From JASLDZ01 sp964242895 (GTDB lineage: Bacteria; Pseudomonadota; Alphaproteobacteria; Caulobacterales; Caulobacteraceae), in assembly GCA_964242895.1 (NCBI GenBank), contig CAXTBN010000092.1, positions 1-7,543 on the forward strand: a DNA stretch of 7,543 nucleotides, written 5' to 3'. Of the stretch, positions 1 through 6,089 are shown one piece after another; position 1 is the stretch's first letter, and every line of letters begins with the position of its first letter. The notes beneath the pieces were generated by a model. The model ran no database searches and was not told where the DNA came from. It worked only from the letters and a program-made list of their open reading frames with translations. Made by a program: the position numbers and the translations under genes.

Positions 1-265
1 AGTTGATGTAGCGGTTCTCGGTGGTGAACTGGGCGTAGTAGGGGTCGTTCAGGTCGTTGGCGTTGACCGCCGAGTGCACGAGATAGTTCAGCCCCGCCTG
101 CGTCGGCGTCTCGCCCGTGAAGAAGGCGTAGCTGATCTCGGCCACCGAAGTCGAACCGTCCACCAAGTGGGAGAGGGCGTTCTGCGCATCGGCCAGGCTG
201 ATCCGCCCGCTGTCGAGCTGGGCGGCGATGCTCTTCTCCGCCTGCACCTGCGCGTAGAGCGGGCT
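1..265 (-). other. RsaA-like (S-layer anchoring type) domain, partial
   Basis: This is the protein domain at residues about 1111-1198 of the large surface protein, cut by the window edge. It is predicted helical (YAQVQAEKSIAAQLDSGRIS, then LADAQNALSHLV), unlike the beta repeats before it. It then carries AFFTGETPTQAGLNYLV, NANDLNDPYYAQF and TENRYIN. As I recall the Caulobacter crescentus RsaA sequence, its N-terminal region has QFFTGVAPSAAGLDFLV, NTNDLNDAYYSKF and QENRFIN in the same order and spacing. In RsaA that region binds the O-polysaccharide of lipopolysaccharide and holds the S-layer on the outer membrane. Here the domain sits after more than 1100 residues of other domains. That it binds LPS in this protein is inferred from homology. 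Confidence 0.8.
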
Positions 266-3200
266 GGTCGGATCGGACAGCGCCGGGTCGTCGGCCGGCG
301 CGCGGGTCAGGTTCGGGGTCTGCGTAGGAAAGCCCTGCTGCGCGTCCAGGTTGATCGGGACGGAGCTGGTCCCGTCGCCGCCGCCGGTGGTCGGTTGAGT
401 GTAGCCGCCCACCGACACCGTCTCGGTGGCGCTGGTCGCCGCGCCCTGGTCGTCGGTCACGGTGAAGGTCACTTTGCGCGTGCCCGCATCCACCGATCCG
501 TCGTGGGAGAAGGTCACCGACTGCAGCGTCTGCTGGTAGGCTGCGTCGGACGCCGACCCGGAGAGCGTCAGCACCCCCGTCTGCGCGTCGAAGCCGGCCG
601 TGACCCCTGCGGCCGGCGTCACCTTCAGCTGGTCGCCGGCCGTGAAGCCGGTGGCGATCGCCACCTGCGCCGAGGTCGCCTGCGCCCCCACGTCCGGGTC
701 GCTCACCGTCACCGCAGGCTGAAGCGCCACCGTGCCTGCCGAGGGGGCGGCCGCCGCGGTCTGAAGGCTGCCGAACGCCGGCGCGTCGTTGACGCTGGTG
801 GTCGTGACCGCGTCCGAGGTCTGGGCCGAGGTCGCGCCGTCGTCCACCGTGACGGCGAAGCTGGTCACCACCGTCTGGCCGGGCGCCACCTGGTCCAGGG
901 TGGGCGTGAACACCAGCGCGTCGAGAGCGCCCTGCAGCGCCGCCGCGGAGCCGGCGCTCAGCGCGTAGGCTCCCGCCAAGCCGGTGAGGCCCGTTCCCGC
1001 GAGCGTCCCGTTCGCCGCCGCGTAGGTGATCGTCGCCGTCTCGGTCTGGCCGATGTCCGCGTCGGTCACCACCACGCCCGCGAACGGGGTCGCCGTCGCG
1101 TGGTCGCTCGTGCTGGAGGCGTGCGCGCCCGCGAGCGTCGGCGGGTCGTTGACGCTGGTGACGGTCTCGGACGCCTGCGTGTTCCCCACCGTGGTCTGTG
1201 TGTCGTTGACCTGCACGGTGAAGCCCGTCGTCACCGTCTGGCCCGGGGTCACCTGGTTCATGGTCGGCGTGAACATCAGCGCGCGCAGGTCCGCCTGCGC
1301 CGCCGCCGCGTCCGCCGCCGTCACCTGGTAGCTGCCCGCCCCCAACGCGGCGAAGCCGCCGCCCGCGAGCGTCCCGTTCGCGTCGGCCGAGAGGGTGACG
1401 GTCACCGTCTGCTGCTGCGCGTCGGGGTCGGCCACCGTGGCGGTGGCGAAGGGGCTGACCGGCGTCTTGTCGTTCGTCTGCCCGGCCGCGAAGCCGCCCA
1501 GCACGGGCGGCGTGTTGGTTGTGTGCGTCGCCGCGACCACTGCGCCGCTGTCCGTCGCCGTGGCCATGCCGTCGCCCACCGCGACCGTGAAGGTCGTCTG
1601 GGTCGCGGGGGCGCCGATGCCGGCCTGCGTCGGCGTGAACACCGCCATGCGCAACGCCGCCTGCGCCGCCGCCGCCGAGACCCCCGCCGAGCCCGCCGCC
1701 TCCGTCACCGTGTACACGCCCGGCGTCGCCGTGGCCGTGAAGCCGCCGCCCGACAGCGTCCCGTTCGCGGAGTCCGACAGGGTGACCGTCACCGTCTCGC
1801 CCTGCCCCGTGTCCGGGTCGGTCACCGTCATCGTGGCGAACGGGCTGATCGTCTGGCGGTCGCCCACCGTCTGGCCGCCCATGCCGCCGGCGATCACGGG
1901 CGCGTCGTTCGCGCTGGCGGTGGTCACCGTGTCGCTGGTCGAGGCCTGCGCGGCCGGCGTGGCGCTGTCGCTGACGATGACGGTGAACACCGTCTGCACC
2001 GCCCGCCCCGGCGCGACCTGGTCGGCCGCCGGCGTGAAGCTCAGAGCGTCCAGCGCCGTCTGCAGCGCCGCCGCCGAGCCCGCGGCCAGGGTGTAGGCCC
2101 CCGCTTGACCCGCGAGGCCCATGCCCGCCAGCGTCCCGTTCGCCGCCGTGTAGGTGATCGTCGCCGAGGCCGACTGCCCCACGTCCACGTCGCCCACCGC
2201 CACGCCCGCGAACGGCGCCGTCGTCGCCTTGTCGGTGATCGCCTGGGTCGGCGTGGCGTTGGACGCGGTCGGCGCGTCGTTGACGCTGGCCGTCACGACC
2301 TTGGTGTTCGAATCGGTCGTCGGTGAGCCGACGACCCCGTCGGTGTCGCTGATGGTGAAGGTGGTCGAGACCGTCGCGCCCGGCGTCACCTGGTTCTGCG
2401 TCGGCGTGAACACCGCCGCGTGCAGCGCCGCCGTCACCGACGCCGCGGAGCCCGTCACCGTGTAGCTCGCCACACCGCCCGAGACGCTCGCCGCGCCGAG
2501 CCCCGACAGCGTCCCGTTCGCCGACGCGAAGCTCACCGTCGCCGTCTGCGTCTGGCCCGCGTCCTGGTCCGTCACCGTCGCTGTCGAGAACGGATGCACC
2601 GTCGTCCGGTCGTCCGTCGCCTGCGTGGCCGTTCCGCCGATCACGGGGGCGTCGTTCGCGTCCGTGACCGTGACGGACACGAGCGTCGGCGCGCTCGAGA
2701 GGTGCTCGACGCTGTCGTCGGTCACCTTGACGCTGACCGAATAGGTCGGCGCATGAGCGCCCTCGAAGTCCGGCGCGGCCTTGAAGGTCAGGACACCGCT
2801 CGCGCTGATGAGGAACAGCGCGTCGTCGGCCCCCGCGCCGGCGAGGGCGAAGGACAGGCGGTCGCCCGCATCGGCGTCCGTCGCGAGCACCGCGCCCGCC
2901 AGCGTCTGGTTCTCGGCGGCGGAGAAGACCTGCCCCGCCGTGACGGTCGGGGCGTGCAGTACGTTGAACGACGAGGGATACGACGTCGGCGCGGTGGTCC
3001 CCAGCGTCCAATTGCTCCTGTTGGCGATCGCCGCCAGGAGCTCGGTCTGCGTGCCGGTGGTCGTGCCCACGTACGCGCCGTTGGTCGCGGTGCTGGACGC
3101 GCCGGCGAACCCCAGCGCCGTGGACCCGAGGGTCAGGCCGGTCGGCAGGGCCGTCGTGTCCGAGTCCAGCGCGTCCGTATAGACCGGGAGCGTGGACGTC

Positions 3201-3595
3201 TTCTTGAAGCTGAGGGCGTAGATCGGCGTGACGTTCGACGAGGGGTGCCCGGCGGCGGCCGGGGTGTCGGACCCGGTGAACGCGATGATCTGATCGCCGT
3301 CGTTGGACGGGTTGAAGCCGCCGATCGCCGTCGACGTCAGCGCCGTGAACTGGACGACCGAGCCCGCCAGCGCCCCCGCCACGGGAGCCGTGTAGGTGAG
3401 CATGCCCTCGCCGGCCCGGAAGCCGCCGCCTCCCGAAGCGAACCAACCGTCGTCGGTGAAGCTGATCGTCGTTCCGGGCGCGAGCGTCGCCAGGAGAACG
3501 AACTCGAACGATTTTCCGAGGCTTCCGACGCCCGTGTAGGCTGCGCTGGAATAGCCGACGATGGCGACGTCGCCCGCGGTCAACGTCGTCGGCAT
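1..3595 (-). CDS. Giant secreted repeat (adhesin/S-layer-like) protein, 3' end outside window
   Basis: An uninterrupted frame runs from an ATG at 3595 to the window edge: 1198 codons plus one base, with no stop. Residues 1-213 form a beta-rich, glycine/threonine-rich module (begins MPTTLTAGDV) without a signal peptide. Residues about 214-317 are cadherin-like: an AENQTLAG start, ATDADAGD, FLISASGVLTF, and a closing TDANDAP. Residues 318-938 are five homologous repeats. Residues 939-1062 are a different Ig-like domain (GDQLKV, GVLTLSGSAS, VTFTVTDDQG). A linker rich in P, T and G follows, then an RsaA-like domain from about 1111. The many D-x-D and NDAP motifs suggest calcium-rigidified beta-sandwich rods, as known for cadherin-like bacterial adhesins. 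No Sec signal plus an RsaA-like module suggests type I secretion, whose C-terminal signal would lie beyond the window. Cysteine is absent throughout the visible part, common in such extracellular rods. An adhesin or S-layer-associated role is inferred; an enzymatic domain further on cannot be excluded. Confidence 0.9.
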   Translation of the reverse strand, partial: MPTTLTAGDVAIVGYSSAAYTGVGSLGKSFEFVLLATLAPGTTISFTDDGWFASGGGGFRAGEGMLTYTAPVAGALAGSVVQFTALTSTAIGGFNPSNDGDQIIAFTGSDTPAAAGHPSSNVTPIYALSFKKTSTLPVYTDALDSDTTALPTGLTLGSTALGFAGASSTATNGAYVGTTTGTQTELLAAIANRSNWTLGTTAPTSYPSSFNVLHAPTVTAGQVFSAAENQTLAGAVLATDADAGDRLSFALAGAGADDALFLISASGVLTFKAAPDFEGAHAPTYSVSVKVTDDSVEHLSSAPTLVSVTVTDANDAPVIGGTATQATDDRTTVHPFSTATVTDQDAGQTQTATVSFASANGTLSGLGAASVSGGVASYTVTGSAASVTAALHAAVFTPTQNQVTPGATVSTTFTISDTDGVVGSPTTDSNTKVVTASVNDAPTASNATPTQAITDKATTAPFAGVAVGDVDVGQSASATITYTAANGTLAGMGLAGQAGAYTLAAGSAAALQTALDALSFTPAADQVAPGRAVQTVFTVIVSDSATPAAQASTSDTVTTASANDAPVIAGGMGGQTVGDRQTISPFATMTVTDPDTGQGETVTVTLSDSANGTLSGGGFTATATPGVYTVTEAAGSAGVSAAAAQAALRMAVFTPTQAGIGAPATQTTFTVAVGDGMATATDSGAVVAATHTTNTPPVLGGFAAGQTNDKTPVSPFATATVADPDAQQQTVTVTLSADANGTLAGGGFAALGAGSYQVTAADAAAAQADLRALMFTPTMNQVTPGQTVTTGFTVQVNDTQTTVGNTQASETVTSVNDPPTLAGAHASSTSDHATATPFAGVVVTDADIGQTETATITYAAANGTLAGTGLTGLAGAYALSAGSAAALQGALDALVFTPTLDQVAPGQTVVTSFAVTVDDGATSAQTSDAVTTTSVNDAPAFGSLQTAAAAPSAGTVALQPAVTVSDPDVGAQATSAQVAIATGFTAGDQLKVTPAAGVTAGFDAQTGVLTLSGSASDAAYQQTLQSVTFSHDGSVDAGTRKVTFTVTDDQGAATSATETVSVGGYTQPTTGGGDGTSSVPINLDAQQGFPTQTPNLTRAPADDPALSDPTSPLYAQVQAEKSIAAQLDSGRISLADAQNALSHLVDGSTSVAEISYAFFTGETPTQAGLNYLVHSAVNANDLNDPYYAQFTTENRYIN
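782..2644 (-). repeat. Five tandem ~120-130-residue Ig/cadherin-like coding repeats
   Basis: The repeats cover residues about 318-441, 442-566, 567-697, 698-818 and 819-938 of the large surface protein. The shared pattern is NDAP at the boundary, a central PF-x-x-x-x-V-x-D-x-D-x-GQ block, (A)NGTL, then FTP followed by a Q-V-x-PG segment in most copies, and a final TxF beta strand. The DNA coding for the NGTL turn is identical in all five: the plus-strand 14-mer agcgtcccgttcgc begins at 1002, 1368, 1755, 2130 and 2508, giving periods of 366, 387, 375 and 378 bp, all multiples of three. Repeats 2 and 5 share ATITY, AANGTLAG, AGSAAALQ and ALDAL; repeats 3 and 4 share TVTVTLS and GGGF. The third repeat is longest and lacks the QVxPG segment. 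Confidence 0.9.
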
Positions 3596-3603
3596 TTCGG
3601 AAA

Positions 3604-3609
3604 TCCTCT
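3604..3609 (-). promoter_or_regulatory. Ribosome binding site of the large surface protein
   Basis: On the minus strand AGAGGA lies 8 nt before the ATG at 3595, a good Shine-Dalgarno match at normal spacing. It fixes the start despite the lack of a signal peptide. Only 25 bases separate the start codon from the run of N, so the promoter is not visible. Confidence 0.65.
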
Positions 3610-3620
3610 AAGCGTCGGCC

Positions 3621-3720
3621 NNNNNNNNNNNNNNNNNNNNNNNNNNNNNNNNNNNNNNNNNNNNNNNNNNNNNNNNNNNNNNNNNNNNNNNNNNNNNNNN
3701 NNNNNNNNNNNNNNNNNNNN
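3621..3720. other. Assembly gap (100 N)
   Basis: Exactly 100 N in a row, the usual placeholder for a scaffold join of unknown length. It hides the C-terminus of the esterase on its right, the intergenic region, and the promoter of the surface-protein gene on its left. Apparent reading frames that cross it are not real evidence of continuity. Confidence 0.97.
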
Positions 3721-4690
3721 CCGCGCGCCGGGCCGCGCCGACGAGGCCCCACGACCGGGCGATCTCGTGGCTCGAGGACACACCGGCCTCCAGGATCCAC
3801 GGCGCGGCCGCTCCGCACCCGTCGTCGCCCCCGGCCGCGATCGGCGTTCCGTGGCCGAGGCCGGCGATGCGGTGCAATTCGACGGCGACGCTCCCGTCGG
3901 GGCGGAGCCAGGTGGTGTGAGCGCGGCGGCCGGTCGTCGTGGGCGCCGCGGCCGGGCGCGCGGCCCCGTGGAGGTCACACCACTGCAGGGCCAGCGCCTC
4001 GGCGGCCGCCACCGTGACCGTGCTGTCCGCCTCGCCGTGCCAGATCGCGATCCGCGGCCAGCGTTCGGGCGACGCGCCCGCCGCGCGGACCTTGGCGCCC
4101 CACGCCGCGGCCGGCAGGTCGGGGACGCGGCGCATGGCCGCCAGGGCCTGGCCCATGCCGGACGCCGCGCCGTACGGCAGCCCGGCAATCACGGCGCCCC
4201 CGGCGAACAGCTCCGGGTAGGCGGCGAGCATCGCCGTCGCCATCGCCCCGCCCGCGGAGAGGCCCGTGACAAACACGCGTCGCGCGTCGAGATCGAGGTC
4301 GGCGACGGCCCGGTGCACCATCTGGGCGATCGAGGCCGCCTCCCCCGATCCGCGCCGCGTGTCCGCGTCCTCGAACCAGTTGAAGCAGAGGTTGGCGTTG
4401 TTAGCCCTCGCCTGCTCCGGGCAGAGCACGGCGAAGCCGTGCCGATCAGCCAGCTCGAGCCACCCCGCCCCCTCCGCATAGCCGGCCGCCGTCTGGCCGC
4501 ATCCGTGCAGCACGACGACCAGCGCCGCGCCGGCGGGCAGCCCTGGAGGGGCGTGGAGCCACATCCGCAGCGCGCCCGGATCGGAGCCGAAGTCGGGGAC
4601 CGGCCGGATGTCGGCCCTCCTGCCCGAGCCGCCCGCCGGAGGGCGCGTCCGGGCGAGCAGGTCCGCGACCGTATCCCCAAGGCCCGCCAT
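3721..4690 (-). CDS. PHB depolymerase-family esterase (alpha/beta hydrolase), C-terminus lost in gap
   Basis: 323 codons are visible before the gap. The protein is an alpha/beta hydrolase of the Esterase_phd family, which hydrolyses ester bonds in poly(3-hydroxybutyrate) or, in relatives, feruloyl and acetyl esters of plant polysaccharides. In order: LHGCGQ (residues 61-66, oxyanion-hole loop), the diagnostic PEQ-x4-NAN-x-CFNWF block (91-106), RRGSGEA (112-118), GLSAGG with nucleophile Ser145, HGEADSTV with Asp222, and GLGHGTP with His280. The triad is complete. The N-terminus (MAGLGDTVADLLARTRPPAG) is not a signal peptide, so a cytoplasmic location is likely, unlike extracellular scavenging depolymerases. 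The ATG at 4690 is preferred because GGGGGAG lies 5 nt upstream; an in-frame ATG at 4723 has no Shine-Dalgarno. A PhaR-like inverted repeat upstream supports a role in PHB metabolism. The exact substrate is unproven. Confidence 0.88.
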
Positions 4691-4695
4691 CGCCG

Positions 4696-4702
4696 CTCCC
4701 CC
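4696..4702 (-). promoter_or_regulatory. Ribosome binding site of the esterase
   Basis: GGGGGAG on the minus strand lies 5 nt before the ATG at 4690. It decides between this ATG and the in-frame ATG 11 codons upstream at 4723, which has no purine-rich tract before it. Confidence 0.6.
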
Positions 4703-4730
4703 GACCGGACCGCCGGCTGACATGATATGG

Positions 4731-4747
4731 ATGCTGCACCGCAGCAT
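4731..4747 (-). promoter_or_regulatory. Perfect inverted repeat, candidate PhaR operator
   Basis: ATGCTGC-ACC-GCAGCAT is a perfect 7-bp inverted repeat with a 3-bp centre, about 49 bp upstream of the esterase ATG. It contains CTGC-N3-GCAG, which I recall as the recognition pattern of PhaR, the repressor that senses PHB in Paracoccus, Rhodobacter and other alphaproteobacteria. Finding it before a PHB-depolymerase-family gene makes this assignment attractive. Its position over the expected transcription start would suit repression. The site is seen; the regulator is inferred, and no phaR gene is in the window. Confidence 0.55.
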
Positions 4748-4751
4748 TATC
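4746..4751 (-). promoter_or_regulatory. Possible -10 element of the esterase promoter
   Basis: GATAAT on the minus strand matches five of six bases of the TATAAT consensus and stands out in very GC-rich DNA. It overlaps the end of the inverted repeat by two bases, which would place the transcription start inside it. No convincing -35 hexamer lies at the right distance, so this is tentative. An alternative is TTGCAC (minus strand, 4754-4759) as a -35 with a poor -10 inside the repeat. Confidence 0.3.
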
Positions 4752-4763
4752 AGGTGCAAGGCT

Positions 4764-4791
4764 CGTCCGGAGATGACGGCAACGCCGGACG
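4764..4791 (-). terminator. Hairpin between AI-2E gene and esterase, weak terminator candidate
   Basis: CGTCCGG at 4764-4770 and CCGGACG at 4785-4791 form a perfect 7-bp stem around a 14-nt loop, 40 bp past the AI-2E stop. No T-tract follows and the loop is large, so intrinsic termination is doubtful. A second compact inverted repeat (CCGACC-C-GGTCGG, 4792-4804) abuts it, so alternative folding is possible. These are the only notable structures in this 140-bp spacer besides the operator-like repeat. Confidence 0.25.
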
Positions 4792-4830
4792 CCGACCCGG
4801 TCGGGCCCTCGGCTCGGCCTCGCGGGCGGC

Positions 4831-5973
4831 TCAGCCGTCGGCGACGGTCTCCGCGTCGGCCGCAAGCGGGTTGATCGGCCCCTGCTGGGAGCCGACCCAC
4901 TCGCGCCAGAGCAGGATCATCGCCGCCAGGATGGCCGGCCCGACGAACAGGCCGATCAGTCCCCACGCGGTCACCCCGCCCAGGATGCCGAGCAGCACCC
5001 AGACGAAGGGCAGGCGGGTCGCGCCTCCGATCAGCACCGGCCGGAAGAAATGGTCCGCCACGAAGGTCACCACCGCGCCGAGCGCCACCACCACGATCGC
5101 GCCCACGACCTTGCCGACCGCCAGCAGCACCAGCGCCGCCAAGCCGAACGCGACCACGGCGCCGAACGGCACCATGGCCAGGAGCGCGGTCATCAGGCCG
5201 AACAGCGTGGCGTGTGGCGCGCCGACGGCGAAGTAGACCACCGTCATGATCACGCCCTCGATCAAGCCGACCAGCACGAGCCCGTTCACCGTGCCGTGCA
5301 CGGACAGGACGATCTGCCGCCCCACGTCCTCGCCGGCGGGGCCGAAGGCGCGTCGGCTCGCCACGCGGACCTGGTCGGCGACCTCCTCGGCCTGCCGCAG
5401 CAGCATGAATAGGGCGAGCAGCATGAAGCCGAGCAGCACCAGCCGGTGCGCGGCCTGCGAGGCGAACCGGCGGCCGGTCCCGACCAGGCCGCCCTGGAGC
5501 GTCCGCGAGGTCAGCTCGGAGACGCCGCCCGGCCGGCCGAGGTTCTCCTGCCACAGGGCCGTCAGCCGTTCGCCGTAGGGCAGCTGCCCCAGGACCGCGG
5601 GCGGGGGCACGCCCGTCTCCCGGGCGCGCTGGATCCAGGCCGCGAGCCCGTGGGCGTCCTGCGCCAGGGGCAGGGCGGCGAGCGTGACCGGGATGACGAA
5701 CACCAGCAGCACCGCCAGCACCACGGCGGCCGGCAGCAGCGTCCGCTTGTGGCGCGGCCACCGCCGGGCGGCGCGCTCGAACAGCGGCCAGACGCCGATG
5801 GCGAACACCACCGCCCAGACGAGCGACGGCAGGAACTCGTGCAGCGTGTAGACCGCGGCGATGGTGAGCACGGCCGCGGCCACCACGCTGGCCCGGACCT
5901 GGACGGGCGACATGGAGACGTCGTGGGCGCGCGTCCAAGTCCCGGGCTTGTCGGCCGTCTGCTTCTCCGCCAC
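4831..5973 (-). CDS. AI-2E family transporter (PerM/YhhT/TqsA-like membrane protein)
   Basis: 380 residues, the usual size for the family. These inner-membrane proteins include TqsA, implicated in autoinducer-2 export, and others proposed to be ion antiporters; the substrate cannot be told from sequence. Hydrophobic segments lie at about 26-44, 50-66, 80-103, 174-192, 230-250, 256-278, 283-305 and 322-358, with a polar stretch of about 70 residues after the third, as is typical. Conserved features include NGLVLVGLIEG (230-240), MVPFGAVVAF (267-276), the DHFFRPVLIGG block (307-317) and LGILGGVTAWGLIGLFVGP (328-346). The GTG start at 5973 is chosen because AAGAGG lies 5 nt upstream; the next in-frame ATG (5913) has no such site. 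It lies 116 bp downstream of the permease on the same strand, so co-transcription is possible but not shown. Confidence 0.9.
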   Translation of the reverse strand: MAEKQTADKPGTWTRAHDVSMSPVQVRASVVAAAVLTIAAVYTLHEFLPSLVWAVVFAIGVWPLFERAARRWPRHKRTLLPAAVVLAVLLVFVIPVTLAALPLAQDAHGLAAWIQRARETGVPPPAVLGQLPYGERLTALWQENLGRPGGVSELTSRTLQGGLVGTGRRFASQAAHRLVLLGFMLLALFMLLRQAEEVADQVRVASRRAFGPAGEDVGRQIVLSVHGTVNGLVLVGLIEGVIMTVVYFAVGAPHATLFGLMTALLAMVPFGAVVAFGLAALVLLAVGKVVGAIVVVALGAVVTFVADHFFRPVLIGGATRLPFVWVLLGILGGVTAWGLIGLFVGPAILAAMILLWREWVGSQQGPINPLAADAETVADG

Positions 5974-5978
5974 GCGCA

Positions 5979-5984
5979 CCTCTT
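5979..5984 (-). promoter_or_regulatory. Ribosome binding site of the AI-2E protein
   Basis: AAGAGG on the minus strand sits 5 nt before the GTG at 5973 and supports this non-ATG start, which adds 20 residues ahead of the first methionine codon. Confidence 0.6.
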
Positions 5985-6053
5985 GCCGGCTGCGATCAGG
6001 AACGGCGGGCCCGAGAAGCCGAAGCGCCTGTCGCGGCGACCATAGCCGCAGAC

Positions 6054-6065
6054 GGAGCGCGCTCC
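6054..6065. repeat. 12-bp perfect palindrome in permease/AI-2E spacer
   Basis: GGAGCGCGCTCC is fully self-complementary and lies in the 116-bp spacer between the permease stop and the AI-2E start. It has no loop, so it is a poor terminator; a protein-binding site or chance in GC-rich DNA are both possible. Nothing else clear is seen in this spacer. Confidence 0.2.
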
Positions 6066-6089
6066 ATCCCCTGATCGGCGCGGCGGCGG

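Noticed and set aside
74..2326. 750-codon plus-strand open frame, Arg/His/Gly-rich
   Set aside because: It is antisense to the repeat protein, has extreme arginine content and no recognisable domains. Its apparent internal repeats are just the complement of the real repeat units.
782..2644. Possible CRISPR or non-coding tandem repeat array
   Set aside because: Periods of 366-387 bp, all multiples of three, coincide with protein domains in one open frame, so the periodicity is explained by the coding repeats.
2420..4720. 766-codon plus-strand open frame
   Set aside because: It crosses the 100-N gap, so continuity is artificial. It is antisense to both the surface protein and the esterase, and its composition is typical of a GC-rich shadow frame.
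3608..5938. Single minus-strand frame joining AI-2E region, esterase and sequence beyond the gap
   Set aside because: Only 3721-4690 has protein-like, domain-bearing sequence. The upstream part is out of frame with the AI-2E gene and low in information, and the part past the gap depends on an arbitrary gap length.
6033..6049. GCGGC-N7-GCCGC hairpin between permease and AI-2E gene as a terminator
   Set aside because: The stem is only 5 bp with no T-tract; such structures occur by chance throughout DNA this GC-rich.
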